Positions 42,240 through 52,283 of a stretch of DNA of 64,000 nucleotides are shown here, one piece after another; within the stretch, counting starts at the first letter, position 1, and every line of letters starts with the position of its first letter. Source of the DNA: Lebetimonas sp. JH292 (GTDB taxonomy: Bacteria; Campylobacterota; Campylobacteria; Campylobacterales; Nautiliaceae). The DNA lies in the NCBI RefSeq assembly GCF_000523275.1, contig NZ_ATHQ01000002.1, positions 22,300-86,299 on the forward strand, read 5' to 3'. Made by a program: the position numbers and the translations under genes. The notes below the pieces were generated by a model. It did not search any database. It saw only the letters and a program-made list of their open reading frames with translations, and was not told the DNA's origin.

Positions 42240-44141
42240 ATGCCAAAAAACAATAAAAATAACAATGATAATTTTTTTAATAAAAATCCGCTTCTTTTGT
42301 TTATAATTTTTGCGGTTGTTATAATTTTAATTTTTAGAAGTATCGCCCCAAGTGCCGAAAGCAGCGTTTCCCAGCTGGTTTCCGGAAAGCCGGCCGTTAT
42401 GAGTATAACATATTCCGATGTTAAAAAGCTTGCAAAAGAAAAACAGTTAAGCTACGTTGCTATAGGAAAAACATATTTAAAAGCTAAATTAAAAGACGGA
42501 ACAATTATAACAGTTCCGAAAGTTCCGAATGATCCGAGTCTAATTACAATTCTGGATAAAAATTCTATTCCTTACGGTGCCCTGCCAGAATCCAGCAACT
42601 GGCTTAATGATTTGATTTTCGGCTGGATTATTCCTATATTTATATTTTTTGCAATTTGGATGTTTTTGGCAAGCAGAATGCAAAAAGGTATGGGGGGAGT
42701 TTTTGGTGTAGGAAGTGCAAAAGGGCTTATAAAAAGTGAAAAACCAGATGTTACATTTGATGATGTTGCAGGAAACGATGAAGCCAAAGAGGAAGTGAAA
42801 GAGATAGTTGATTTTCTTAAAAATCCCGACAGATATACGGCTTTAGGGGCAAAAATTCCAAAAGGTGTTTTACTTATCGGACCTCCGGGTACAGGAAAAA
42901 CACTTCTTGCAAAAGCGGTTGCAGGTGAGGCTGATGTTCCGTTTTTTGCCGTAAACGGCAGCAGTTTTATAGAAATGTTTGTAGGTGTTGGTGCGGCAAG
43001 GGTCAGGGATTTGTTTAACCAGGCTAAAAAAGAGGCGCCGAGTATAATTTTTATAGATGAAATTGACGCTATCGGTAAAAGCAGGGCTGCAGCCGGCCAG
43101 TTTGGCGGAAATGACGAAAGGGAACAGACTTTAAACCAGCTGCTTGCAGAAATGGACGGGTTTGATTCAAACGATCCGGTAATTGTATTAGCTGCTACAA
43201 ACAGGCCTGAAATATTAGACCCGGCATTACTCAGACCCGGAAGATTTGACAGACAGGTACTGGTGGATAAACCTGATTTTGAAGGAAGGGTACAGATATT
43301 AAAAGTCCATGTTAAAAAAATTAAAATGGGCAGTGACGTTAATCTGGAAGAAATAGCCAGAATGACGGCGGGACTTGCCGGGGCAGACCTTGCTAATATA
43401 GTAAACGAAGCCGCTTTGCTTGCGGGTAGAAAAAATAAAAAAGAGGTAAACCAAAGTGAATTTGTAGAAGCGGTTGAAAGACAGATTGCGGGACTTGAGA
43501 AGAAAAGCAGACGTCTTAACGAAAACGATAAAAAAACCGTGGCATATCATGAAAGTGGTCATGCGGTAATTGCGGAAGTTACACCTAAAGCCAGAAAAGT
43601 AAAAAAAGTTTCAATCGTCCCAAGAGGTCTGGCCGCGCTCGGTTATACATTAAACCTTCCCGAGGAGGATAAATATCTGATGAGCAAAAGCGAACTTATT
43701 GCTCAAATTGATACACTGCTCGGAGGTAGGGCCAGCGAAGAGGTTTTTATTAAAGAAATTTCAACAGGTGCAAGTAACGACTTAGAGAGGGCAACCGACA
43801 TTATAAAATCAATGGTAATGATTTACGGAATGAGTGATGTGGCCGGTTTAATGGTTCTTGAAAAACAGACAAACAGATTTTTAGGCGGTGGGTTTGGACA
43901 AAGCCGTGATTATTCAGAAAAAACACAGGAAGAAATTGACGCTTTTGTTAAAAATTTTTTAAATGAGCGTTATCAGCATGTTAAAAATACACTTAAAGAA
44001 TATGCGCCTGTTATTGAACAAATGGTAAAAGAGCTTTATGAAAAAGAAGTTATAGACGGTTCAAGGGTAAGAGAATTTATAAAAGAGTATAAAGATTCTA
44101 AAAAAGAAGGTGATAATGAAGAAAACGGAAATAATTCTTAA
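42240..44141 (+). CDS. ftsH: ATP-dependent zinc metalloprotease
   Basis: Membrane-anchored AAA+ protease degrading damaged membrane and regulatory proteins. The 633 residues have a membrane helix at 18-35, a periplasmic domain, a second helix near 126-145, the AAA domain with Walker A GPPGTGKT (214-221), Walker B FIDEIDAIG and arginine fingers in RPGRFDRQV, and the zinc site HESGH (437-441). AAAGGATATAG precedes the ATG. The 3' end overlaps the psd-like gene by 26 bases. Confidence 0.96.
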   Translation: MPKNNKNNNDNFFNKNPLLLFIIFAVVIILIFRSIAPSAESSVSQLVSGKPAVMSITYSDVKKLAKEKQLSYVAIGKTYLKAKLKDGTIITVPKVPNDPSLITILDKNSIPYGALPESSNWLNDLIFGWIIPIFIFFAIWMFLASRMQKGMGGVFGVGSAKGLIKSEKPDVTFDDVAGNDEAKEEVKEIVDFLKNPDRYTALGAKIPKGVLLIGPPGTGKTLLAKAVAGEADVPFFAVNGSSFIEMFVGVGAARVRDLFNQAKKEAPSIIFIDEIDAIGKSRAAAGQFGGNDEREQTLNQLLAEMDGFDSNDPVIVLAATNRPEILDPALLRPGRFDRQVLVDKPDFEGRVQILKVHVKKIKMGSDVNLEEIARMTAGLAGADLANIVNEAALLAGRKNKKEVNQSEFVEAVERQIAGLEKKSRRLNENDKKTVAYHESGHAVIAEVTPKARKVKKVSIVPRGLAALGYTLNLPEEDKYLMSKSELIAQIDTLLGGRASEEVFIKEISTGASNDLERATDIIKSMVMIYGMSDVAGLMVLEKQTNRFLGGGFGQSRDYSEKTQEEIDAFVKNFLNERYQHVKNTLKEYAPVIEQMVKELYEKEVIDGSRVREFIKEYKDSKKEGDNEENGNNS

Positions 44142-44757
44142 AGAAGGGTATCCCTTTATTGTTCCTGCGGGTGTAATATTTTTAATCAGCCTTATTTTTG
44201 GATTCGGTGCATTTTGGCAGATACTCTTTTTTATTATTTTTGCATTTTTTGTATATTTTTTTAGAAATCCGGAAAGAATTCCCGATGAAGTTGGTGAAAA
44301 TGTAATAATTTCTCCGGCCGACGGGGAAATTATAGAGATAACAGAGACTAAAGCCCCTATTTTAAATAAAGAAATGATTAAAATTTCCATAAGGCTATCT
44401 ATTTTTGATGTACACGTACAAAGAAGTCCGATAATCGGGGAAATAGTTGCGAGGGAATATATTCACGGGTTGTTTTTAAATATTGCAGATGAAAAATCAA
44501 GTGAGCTTAATGAACAAAACAGGGTTTTGTTTGAAGGAATTGATAAAGTAGTAGTAAATCAGATAGCTGGGTTTTTAACAAGAAGAATTATAATGTTTAG
44601 AGATTTGGGAAAAATAAAACTCTCCGAGCGTTATGGTATGATAATGTTTGGAAGTCAGGTTGATTTGTATGTGCCTAAAAACTCTGTAATAAAAATAACT
44701 GAATTTCAAAAAGTAAAAGCAGGGGAGAGTTTAATAGGATATTTGAATGAAAATTAA
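44116..44757 (+). CDS. Short phosphatidylserine decarboxylase-related protein
   Basis: The 213-residue protein (start ATG 44116, after AAGGTGATA; an upstream GTG at 44110 is less likely) begins with two membrane helices (about 12-50). The compact Psd domain follows: FFRNPERIPDEV, ISPADGEIIEI, IFDVHVQRSPIIGEI and MIMFGSQVDLYVP, where the G-S pair is the expected self-cleavage site producing the pyruvoyl group. This is the short archaeal-type family, also found beside ftsH and pssA in Campylobacterota. A canonical Psd lies at 51.5 kb. Both should yield phosphatidylethanolamine or a related lipid. Confidence 0.85.
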   Translation: MKKTEIILKEGYPFIVPAGVIFLISLIFGFGAFWQILFFIIFAFFVYFFRNPERIPDEVGENVIISPADGEIIEITETKAPILNKEMIKISIRLSIFDVHVQRSPIIGEIVAREYIHGLFLNIADEKSSELNEQNRVLFEGIDKVVVNQIAGFLTRRIIMFRDLGKIKLSERYGMIMFGSQVDLYVPKNSVIKITEFQKVKAGESLIGYLNEN

Positions 44758-45454
44758 ATTGGCATATATTTTACCTAATTTTTTTACAGCCCTTAGTGCT
44801 TTTTTTGGTGTAATGAGCGTGATTGCCGCATCTCAGGGAAAATTTGAAAAAGCTTATATTTATATACTTTTTTCCCTTATAGCCGACGGACTTGACGGAA
44901 GAATAGCAAGAATTACAAACACAACTTCAAAATTCGGGGTTGAATTTGACAGCTTAGCGGATTTGGTGGCGTTTGGAATGGCGCCTGCTATGATGCTTTT
45001 TTTCTCAATCGGTAAAAATTACGGAAGATTCGGGGCACTGATCAGCGGACTTTTTGTTGTTTTTGGTGCAATAAGACTTGCAAGATTTAATGTGACAACT
45101 TCTGTTAATGACCCGAGATTTTTTATAGGACTTCCAATTCCGACGGCGGCAGTGGTTTTAAGCTCGTGGATAATGCTTGATATAAAATATCAGAGTCATT
45201 TTAATATTTTAATTTTAATAGGGGTTTTGTTTTTGGCTTTTTTAATGGTCAGTAATTTCAGATATCCAAGTTTTAAAAAAATTGATTTTAATAAAAATCT
45301 GGCAATAAAAATTTTGGTTTTAATTATCTTGGCGGCTTCTTTACTTTATCTTTTTCCTACCGAAGCGATAGCCCTGTATTTGAGTATTTATGCTTTTTAC
45401 GGGGTATACAGGGGAATAAAAGGATACATTAAAGCCGGAAAATATAAAGGATAA
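44747..45454 (+). CDS. pssA: CDP-diacylglycerol-serine O-phosphatidyltransferase
   Basis: Makes phosphatidylserine from CDP-diacylglycerol and serine. The 235-residue membrane protein (about seven helices) has the CDP-alcohol phosphotransferase signature D-G-x-x-G-R...G-x-x-x-D-x-x-x-D in DGLDGRIARI and FGVEFDSLADLVAFG. It overlaps the decarboxylase-like gene upstream by 11 bases, which supports a coupled phosphatidylethanolamine pathway. Confidence 0.94.
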   Translation: MKIKLAYILPNFFTALSAFFGVMSVIAASQGKFEKAYIYILFSLIADGLDGRIARITNTTSKFGVEFDSLADLVAFGMAPAMMLFFSIGKNYGRFGALISGLFVVFGAIRLARFNVTTSVNDPRFFIGLPIPTAAVVLSSWIMLDIKYQSHFNILILIGVLFLAFLMVSNFRYPSFKKIDFNKNLAIKILVLIILAASLLYLFPTEAIALYLSIYAFYGVYRGIKGYIKAGKYKG

Positions 45455-45525
45455 TTTTTTTCCATTGAAAAAATTTTTAAAATATGATAAAATTTTATAA
45501 AAATTTTTTATAAAAAGGATATATT

Positions 45526-47079
45526 ATGGAAATGGTTAAAATTTTTGATACCACATTAAGAGACGGGGAGCAGTCTCCAGGCGCATCTATGACTATCGAA
45601 GAAAAAATAAAAGTGGCACTTCAGCTTGAAAAATTAAAAGTGGATATTATCGAAGCAGGATTTGCCGCAGCAAGTCCGGGTGATTTTGAAGCAATAAACA
45701 ATATTGCAAAAGAGGTTAAAAATTCAACGCTCTGTTCTTTGGCCAGGGCTTTGGATAGGGATATTGAGGCCGCTGCTAAGGCGATAGAACCAGCTCCTCT
45801 TAAACGAATTCACACATTTATTGCAACAAGCCCCATTCATATGGAATATAAACTAAAAATGAGTCCCGATGAAGTAATAAGAAGAGCCGTTAGGGCGGTT
45901 GAATATTCAAGAAGCTTTGTTGATGACGTGGAATTTTCCTGTGAAGATGCGGGAAGAAGCGAGATGGGCTTTTTAAAAGAGATTATCAGTGCCGTTATTG
46001 AAGCGGGGGCAAAAACGATTAATATTCCTGATACCGTGGGTTACAGATTTCCTACAGAAATGGGGGAAATGATAAAAGAACTGGTTGAATATTTTCCAAA
46101 AGATATTATTTTTTCAGTACATTGTCATAACGATCTTGGGCTTGCCACTGCTAATTCACTTTACAGTGTATTAAACGGAGCGAGACAGGTTGAATGCACC
46201 ATTAACGGCTTGGGGGAAAGGGCAGGAAACGCCGCACTTGAAGAAATTGTAATGGCCATTAAAGTAAGAAGGGATTTGTTTGATGGAATTGATACAAGGA
46301 TAAATACAAAAGAAATTTATCCGACAAGCAGGCTTGTCTCAAACGTTACAGGAATAGAACCGCAGCCAAATAAAGCGATAGTTGGAAGAAATGCATTTGC
46401 CCATGAAAGCGGAATTCACCAGGACGGTGTACTTAAACATAAAGAAACATATGAGATTATGAAGGCGGAGGATATAGGGCTTGATATAAAAGACACCCTT
46501 GTTCTTGGAAAACACAGCGGAAGACATGCGTTTAAGAAAAAACTTGAGGCTTTGGGATTTAGTAACTTAAGCGATGAAGAATTGAATGAAATATTTATGA
46601 AATTTAAAAAACTTGCAGATAAGAAAAAAGAAGTTTATGATGAAGATATTTTGGCACTCATGAATGATGCGTTTGATAAAACACCTAAAACTTATGAATT
46701 GCTTTCACTTCAGCTGAGCGACTGCAGTGACGGTATGCCGAGTGCTGCGGCTAAAATTAAATTCGAAGATAAAATTTACGTAGATGCGGCAATAGGTAAA
46801 GGTACCATTGATGCCGTGTTTAAAGTAATTGATAGAATTAGCGGTATTAACGGAAAACTAATGGATTATAAAGTTGAAGCTGTAAGTGAAGGTAAAGACG
46901 CTTTGGCCAAAGTTATGGTAAAAGTTGTTTTCGATGAAAATAAACCTGCGGTTATGGGGCATGGATTAAGCATCGATACAATGGTTGCCAGTGCAAAAGC
47001 ATATATAAACGCACTTAACAATTATTTGCATATGAAAGATTTACTGTCTAAAAAAATCAGTTATAAAGACAGTATTTAA
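45526..47079 (+). CDS. leuA: 2-isopropylmalate synthase
   Basis: First committed step of leucine synthesis (acetyl-CoA plus 2-ketoisovalerate). The 517 residues contain [33 protein letters not shown] (metal His pair), [13 protein letters not shown], and the C-terminal leucine-feedback domain from about residue 390 ([10 protein letters not shown] and following). AAAAAGGATATATT precedes the ATG. It stands apart from leuC (8.1 kb). Confidence 0.96.
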   Translation: MEMVKIFDTTLRDGEQSPGASMTIEEKIKVALQLEKLKVDIIEAGFAAASPGDFEAINNIAKEVKNSTLCSLARALDRDIEAAAKAIEPAPLKRIHTFIATSPIHMEYKLKMSPDEVIRRAVRAVEYSRSFVDDVEFSCEDAGRSEMGFLKEIISAVIEAGAKTINIPDTVGYRFPTEMGEMIKELVEYFPKDIIFSVHCHNDLGLATANSLYSVLNGARQVECTINGLGERAGNAALEEIVMAIKVRRDLFDGIDTRINTKEIYPTSRLVSNVTGIEPQPNKAIVGRNAFAHESGIHQDGVLKHKETYEIMKAEDIGLDIKDTLVLGKHSGRHAFKKKLEALGFSNLSDEELNEIFMKFKKLADKKKEVYDEDILALMNDAFDKTPKTYELLSLQLSDCSDGMPSAAAKIKFEDKIYVDAAIGKGTIDAVFKVIDRISGINGKLMDYKVEAVSEGKDALAKVMVKVVFDENKPAVMGHGLSIDTMVASAKAYINALNNYLHMKDLLSKKISYKDSI

Positions 47080-47123
47080 ATAATGAAAAGTGAAAAATTA
47101 AAAATTAAAGATGAGGAATAAAG

Positions 47124-48500
47124 TTGAAAAAAATAGCCATTCTCGGTAAGCCGAATGTTGGTAAAAGCTCTCTTTTTAACAGAATTTTAAGAAAGAGAGA
47201 TGCTGTAATCAGTGAAAAAGCCGGAACCACAAGAGATATAAAAAAAAGAATTATCAGTTTGGATGATGAACTTGAAGATGTTGTTATAATGGATACAGGA
47301 GGGCTTGAAGAGCGGGATGAACTTTTTGACAAAGTAAAAGACAAAGCCCTTCGAATAGCAAAAGATGCAGATATACTGCTTTATATGGTTGACGGGAGAA
47401 GTCTGCCAGATGAAGATGAAAAAAAATATATAAGAAATCTTCAAAAATTAAATAAAAATATTATATTGGTTGTAAACAAAATAGATAACGACAAATTAAA
47501 AGAAAAAGTTTATGATTTTTATGAACTTGGTGTAAAAGAAATATATCCTATTTCCGTTTCCCATAACAGGGGTGTCGGAAAACTGATTGAAAGAATAAAA
47601 AAATTTATCCCTAAAAAACAAGTGTTTGAAGTAAACGAATTTGAACAAGACATTCCTTTGGAAGAACTTTTAAGTGAGAGTAGTGAAAATTTAGAGGATA
47701 TTAAAGAGATAAAAGTGGCAATTATAGGCAGGGTAAATGTGGGTAAAAGTTCACTTCTTAATTCGCTTGTAGGGGAAGAGCGGGCAATAGTAAGCGAAGT
47801 TGACGGGACTACAATCGACCCTATTGATGAGAATATTTATTTTAACGGATATCATATAACTTTTGTTGATACTGCCGGAATTAGAAGAAGAGGCAAAATC
47901 AAAGATATAGAAAAATATGCCCTGATTAGAACGGAAGAAGTTTTAAAAGAAGCCGATATCGCCGTATTGGTTATTGACGCTAAAGAAGGAATAGTTGAGC
48001 TTGATGAAAAAATAGGCTCTCTTATCCAAAAATTTAAAACCGGGGCGATAATTGTTGCAAATAAATGGGATGAAACGTCTATGGATTATAAAAAGTTTGA
48101 GAGTGAGGTAAGATACAGGTTTAAATATTTAGATTTTGCCCCTTTTATGGCTGTAAGCGCTAAGACAAAAAGAAATATAGACAAATTAAAAGAAAAGCTT
48201 TCTTTTGTTTATAAAAATTATTCAAAAAGAATTCCTACTTCTCTTCTCAACGAATGGATTAAAGAAGCGACTATAAGGCATCATCTGCCTACGGATGTAA
48301 AAGGCAGGGAAACTAAAATTTATTATGCAACCCAGTTTAAAACAAAACCTCCTACCATAGCCTTAATTATGAACAAACCTAGACTTCATTTTTCATATGA
48401 GAGATATTTAATAAACTTTTTAAGAAGTAAGGAAGATTTTACAGGAACACCTATTGTCTTAATTCCAAAAGAGAAAGGTAAAAAAAATGAAAAAAATTAG
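47124..48500 (+). CDS. der: Ribosome assembly GTPase Der (EngA)
   Basis: Essential GTPase with two G domains in tandem, acting on the 50S subunit. The 458 residues have GKPNVGKSS at 8-16 and GRVNVGKSS at 202-210, DTGG and DTAGI (G3), NKID and NKWD (G4), and the C-terminal KH-like domain. TTG start after GAGGAATAAAG. The gene overlaps the outer-membrane protein gene by 14 bases. Confidence 0.95.
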   Translation: MKKIAILGKPNVGKSSLFNRILRKRDAVISEKAGTTRDIKKRIISLDDELEDVVIMDTGGLEERDELFDKVKDKALRIAKDADILLYMVDGRSLPDEDEKKYIRNLQKLNKNIILVVNKIDNDKLKEKVYDFYELGVKEIYPISVSHNRGVGKLIERIKKFIPKKQVFEVNEFEQDIPLEELLSESSENLEDIKEIKVAIIGRVNVGKSSLLNSLVGEERAIVSEVDGTTIDPIDENIYFNGYHITFVDTAGIRRRGKIKDIEKYALIRTEEVLKEADIAVLVIDAKEGIVELDEKIGSLIQKFKTGAIIVANKWDETSMDYKKFESEVRYRFKYLDFAPFMAVSAKTKRNIDKLKEKLSFVYKNYSKRIPTSLLNEWIKEATIRHHLPTDVKGRETKIYYATQFKTKPPTIALIMNKPRLHFSYERYLINFLRSKEDFTGTPIVLIPKEKGKKNEKN

Positions 48501-49308
48501 TTTAAGTTTAATTTGTGCGGGACTGGTTACTTTTGCAAATGCTGATTTAGTAAGTGTAAGTGCAGGTGCAGGTTATGAACAGCAAAAAATAGACGGATAT
48601 GTAAAAAACGGAAATGTAATAAATTATTTTAATAATTCATCCGCTCAAAATGACGGAAATCAAAACACAGGGGATTTAGGGTTTGATGATAAAAACAACC
48701 CTTATATCTGGGTAAAACTGATTCATCCTGTGCCAATTTTGCCAAATATTAAATTACAATATACAAAATACAACACAACCGGCCATAGTAAATGGGTTGC
48801 AGGCGGAGTAAAAATTTTCGGAGATGTAAATATTCCCTCTGGACTTACCGATGTAAGTTCCAAAATGAATATAAACTCTTATGATTTAACACTGTTTTAT
48901 GAATTTAAACCTGTAATTGCGGATATAGAAGCGGGTTTTGGTGTAGATGTCTGGAAGGGAAATACCAAAATAGACGGAGATAATGCAAATATTGTAAACG
49001 GAAATATAGTAAAAACAGGAGGTTCTACTCATATTAATGAAAACTGGACGGTTCCTTTACCATATTTATATGCGAATATTGAAACAATGAAATTATTTGG
49101 TTTTTCAATATTGGGCAATATAAAATGGGCAAAAGCGGGGGATAATCACCATTATGATTATTTAGCGGGAATTAAGTATAAATTTGATAAAATTCCTTTG
49201 TTTCTAAAAATGGGATACAGATATAAAGAAGCTTACGGGGTAGATGGAGATAATAAAACAAAATTACAATACAAAGGCTATTTTGCCGAAATAGGAGCTA
49301 AGTTTTGA
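48487..49308 (+). CDS. Outer-membrane beta-barrel protein (TIGR04219-like)
   Basis: The 273-residue protein has a signal peptide (KKISLSLICAGLVTFANA, cleavage after residue 19) and then alternating amphipathic strands with frequent Y/F-x-K pairs (LKQYTKYN-like, LTLFYEF, LYANIET), ending in AEIGAKF with a terminal phenylalanine typical of barrels inserted by BamA. It resembles the TIGR04219 outer-membrane family of Campylobacterota. The role is unknown. Lies between der and trpS with overlaps of 14 and four bases. Confidence 0.78.
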   Translation: MKKISLSLICAGLVTFANADLVSVSAGAGYEQQKIDGYVKNGNVINYFNNSSAQNDGNQNTGDLGFDDKNNPYIWVKLIHPVPILPNIKLQYTKYNTTGHSKWVAGGVKIFGDVNIPSGLTDVSSKMNINSYDLTLFYEFKPVIADIEAGFGVDVWKGNTKIDGDNANIVNGNIVKTGGSTHINENWTVPLPYLYANIETMKLFGFSILGNIKWAKAGDNHHYDYLAGIKYKFDKIPLFLKMGYRYKEAYGVDGDNKTKLQYKGYFAEIGAKF

Positions 49309-50270
49309 GAATTGTAAGCGGAATGAGACCAACAGGTAAACTTCATTTGGGACATTTTATAGGGGTTCTTAAAAACTGGGTTGCACTTCAAGAAAAATAT
49401 GACACTTTTTATTTTGTGGCCGACTGGCATGCACTTTCCACGAAATATGACGAAGGGCTTGATTTAAATGAACTCAGCATTGAACTTGTAAAAGAATGGA
49501 TAGCATGCGGAATTGATCCAAAAAAATCAATTCTTTTCAGACAGAGTGATATAAAAGAGCATGCCGAGCTTTATTTAGTTTTAAATATGATAACGCCTGT
49601 TAGCTGGTTAGAGAGAAACCCCACATATAAAGACGCAATGAATCAGCCTGAATACAGAGAAAAAAATAATGCGGGATTTTTAACATATCCTGTACTGCAG
49701 ACAGCAGACATTATTCTTTATGATGCAAATCTGGTGCCTATCGGTGAAGATCAGAAACCCCATCTTGAGCTTGCTAGGGAAATTGTAAGAAGGTTTCATT
49801 ATATGTTTAAAAAAGAAATATTTACTGAACCAAAAGAACTTCTGACAGAAATACCTAGACTTCCCGGGCTTGACGGCAGAAAAATGTCCAAAAGTTTTAA
49901 TAACGCAATATATCTGGATGACGATGAAAAAAGCATTTGGGCTAAAGTTAGGATGGCTAAAACGGACCCTGCAAGGATTAAAAAAACAGACCCCGGGCAT
50001 CCTGAAGTGTGTATAATTTTTGATTACCATAATGCATTTAACAAAGAAGAAGTCGTGGAAATTGAAAAAGAATGCAGGGCGGGAACTATTGGATGTGTGG
50101 AATGTAAAAAAAGATGTGCCGCCAAAATAAATGAATTGCTTTCTCCAATCAGAGAAAAAAAGGCATCTTTAAATGAGAGTATGATTTTGGATATAATAAA
50201 TGAAGGAAATAAAAAAGCTGGAAATATTGCAAACGAAAAAATGGAAGAAGTTAATAAGGTAATATTTTAA
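49305..50270 (+). CDS. trpS: Tryptophanyl-tRNA synthetase
   Basis: Class I synthetase. The 321 residues have the HIGH motif as HLGH at 14-17 (GMRPTGKLHLGHFIG) and KMSKS at 193-197 (GRKMSKSFNN). SDIKEHAELYLVLN and QTADIILYDANLVPIGEDQ are family features. TTG start overlapping the preceding stop (TTGA). A cysteine cluster near the C-terminal third (GCVECKKRC) resembles the metal site of some bacterial enzymes. Confidence 0.95.
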   Translation: MRIVSGMRPTGKLHLGHFIGVLKNWVALQEKYDTFYFVADWHALSTKYDEGLDLNELSIELVKEWIACGIDPKKSILFRQSDIKEHAELYLVLNMITPVSWLERNPTYKDAMNQPEYREKNNAGFLTYPVLQTADIILYDANLVPIGEDQKPHLELAREIVRRFHYMFKKEIFTEPKELLTEIPRLPGLDGRKMSKSFNNAIYLDDDEKSIWAKVRMAKTDPARIKKTDPGHPEVCIIFDYHNAFNKEEVVEIEKECRAGTIGCVECKKRCAAKINELLSPIREKKASLNESMILDIINEGNKKAGNIANEKMEEVNKVIF

Positions 50271-50279
50271 AGGAGAAAA

Positions 50280-50528
50280 ATGAAAGCTAAAAAATTTGCA
50301 TGTGGCGAAAGACTTCAAAGATTTTTAATAGCGTTTATGATGCTTTTAATTTTGGGTTTGCTTGCAAAAGGATACAATTTAGCAGCACTTATTTTGCTTG
50401 CATTTATTGCAATAATGTTTGTTATTTACGGTGTTTTTGATTTTTGTCCGTCAACATGGCTGCTTAATAAAATTTTTGGAAGCTGTTACTGCGAATGTAA
50501 GGAAGAAAAAAATGAAAATCAGTTATAA
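50280..50528 (+). CDS. DUF2892 membrane protein
   Basis: The 82-residue protein has an N-terminal cytoplasmic stretch and two membrane helices (FLIAFMMLLILGLLAKGYN and LAALILLAFIAIMFVIYGV). It ends in a cysteine-rich tail CPSTWLLNKIFGSCYCEC, consistent with the DUF2892 family. The function is unknown. The ATG follows AAAGGAGAAAA; the 3' end overlaps purM by 17 bases. Confidence 0.8.
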   Translation: MKAKKFACGERLQRFLIAFMMLLILGLLAKGYNLAALILLAFIAIMFVIYGVFDFCPSTWLLNKIFGSCYCECKEEKNENQL

Positions 50529-51498
50529 AGAAGCGGGGGTTGATATTGACAAAGGAAACAGTTTTGTTGAAAAAATAAAACCTTTTGTAAAAGAGACGTT
50601 TAATAAAAATGTTGTCGGTAACATAGGAAGTTTTGCAGGAGCTTTCAGGCTTCCAGCCGGATATAAAAAACCTGTTTTACTCGGTGCAACAGACGGGGTC
50701 GGCACAAAACTAAAACTTGCGATTGACGCTAAAAAGTTTGATTGCATAGGAATTGATTTAGTTGCAATGTGTGTAAATGATTTAATCTGTAATTTCGGGG
50801 AGCCTCTTTTCTTTTTAGATTATTATGCAACAGCAAAACTCGAAGTAAATGAGGCTGCAGATGTGGTTAAAGGAATTGCCAAGGGTTGTAAACTAAGCGA
50901 GTGTGCCCTAATCGGGGGAGAGACTGCAGAAATGCCTGGAATGTATAATGAAGGGGATTTTGATTTGGCAGGATTTGCCGTCGGAATTGCAGAGGAAGAC
51001 GAACTTAACCCGAAAGTAAAAGAAGGTGATATTCTTTTGGCACTGCCAAGCAGCGGAATACATTCAAACGGATATTCGCTTGTTAGAAAACTGTTTTTTG
51101 ATAAATTAAACATGAAATTTGATGATGAAATTAACGGAAAAAAACTTATTGATATTCTTTTAACCCCAACAAGAATTTATGTAAAAGAATTTAAACAATT
51201 CAAGCCTCTGCTTCATGCTCTTGCTCATATTACAGGAGGAGGAATAGTTGAAAATTTCCCAAGGGTATTGCCTGAAAATTTAGAAGCAGTTGTTTACAAA
51301 GATAAAATAAAAGTGTTACCTATTTTTGAATATATGAGAAAATATATAGATGAAGAAGAGATGTTCAGAACGTTTAATATGGGTGTTGGAATGATTTTTG
51401 CAATAAGTGAAGAAAATGCGGATGAAATAATAAAAAACTCTGATGCTTATTTTATAGGAAAAATTCAACAAGGTAAAAAAGGAGTAAAACTAAAATGA
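50512..51498 (+). CDS. purM: Phosphoribosylformylglycinamidine cyclo-ligase
   Basis: Fifth step of purine synthesis (AIR synthetase). From ATG 50512 the 328 residues start KISYKEAGVDIDKGNSFV, which is the proper PurM N-terminus; a longer frame from 50419 only reads DUF2892 sequence out of frame. ATDGVGTKLKLA, IGIDLVAMCVND and GLASGGIHSNGYSL-like PSSGIHSNGYSLVRK follow. AAGGAAGAAAAA precedes the ATG. It ends in a four-base overlap with psd. Confidence 0.95.
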   Translation: MKISYKEAGVDIDKGNSFVEKIKPFVKETFNKNVVGNIGSFAGAFRLPAGYKKPVLLGATDGVGTKLKLAIDAKKFDCIGIDLVAMCVNDLICNFGEPLFFLDYYATAKLEVNEAADVVKGIAKGCKLSECALIGGETAEMPGMYNEGDFDLAGFAVGIAEEDELNPKVKEGDILLALPSSGIHSNGYSLVRKLFFDKLNMKFDDEINGKKLIDILLTPTRIYVKEFKQFKPLLHALAHITGGGIVENFPRVLPENLEAVVYKDKIKVLPIFEYMRKYIDEEEMFRTFNMGVGMIFAISEENADEIIKNSDAYFIGKIQQGKKGVKLK

Positions 51499-52283
51499 AC
51501 CCCTCCCGTTTTATTTCTAATATCGCAGTTAAAATAGCAACCACCTCTTTCCCTAAATTGATTCAATGTTTTATCAATAAAATGTATGTTAAGTTTTATA
51601 AAATAGATATGTCAGAATTTGAACCGGAAGATCCCTGTAAATATAAAACATTGAATAATTTATTTACAAGACATAAAAAATATACCGAGTTTTATGAAGA
51701 AGACGATATAGTCGTCAGCCCTAGTGACAGTGAAATCATTGCGCATGACGATATAGAAGAAAATCGGGTTTATCAGATAAAAGGAAAAGAATATTCCCTA
51801 AAAGAACTTATTCCTTATGATACAAAATTAAATAATGGGTATTTTATTAATTTATATCTTTCACCAAGTGACTATCATAGATTTCATGTTCCTATAGATT
51901 TGGAAATTGTGAGGGCTACATTTATCCCCGGTGAACTTAATCCGGTAAAACCGTCTTTTTTGGAAAAAGAGCTTGTATTTCCAAAAAATAAAAGAGTGGT
52001 TTTAAGATGCAGGGATTCTAAAGAAAGATATTTTTATATTGTTTTGGTGGGGGCTATGATAGTAGGGAAAATTATTTTAAATTTTGATGAAAAATTTCAA
52101 AAAGATTATAACGAGATTTTTGATATAGAATATGAAAAACCTTTAAAACTTAAAAAAGGCGATGAACTTGGAAGGTTTGAATTTGGAAGTTCAATTTTGC
52201 TGTTTTTCGGAAAAGAACATTTTAAATATTTAAATCAAAAAGATTATGTTGAAGTAGGAGATATTCTTGGGGAAATTTATTAA
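51495..52283 (+). CDS. psd: Phosphatidylserine decarboxylase proenzyme
   Basis: Converts phosphatidylserine to phosphatidylethanolamine using a pyruvoyl group made by self-cleavage. The 262 residues have the family motifs YLSPSDYHRFHVP and, near the C-terminus, GRFEFGSSILLFF, where G-S-S takes the place of L-G-S-T as the cleavage site. The ATG overlaps purM (ATGA). A short Psd-related protein is at 44.1 kb, so the genome has at least two members. Confidence 0.92.
   Translation: MNPSRFISNIAVKIATTSFPKLIQCFINKMYVKFYKIDMSEFEPEDPCKYKTLNNLFTRHKKYTEFYEEDDIVVSPSDSEIIAHDDIEENRVYQIKGKEYSLKELIPYDTKLNNGYFINLYLSPSDYHRFHVPIDLEIVRATFIPGELNPVKPSFLEKELVFPKNKRVVLRCRDSKERYFYIVLVGAMIVGKIILNFDEKFQKDYNEIFDIEYEKPLKLKKGDELGRFEFGSSILLFFGKEHFKYLNQKDYVEVGDILGEIY

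Noticed and set aside
50419..50511. Longer PurM start at 50419
   Set aside because: It would be translated from DUF2892 sequence in another frame; the family N-terminus fits ATG 50512.
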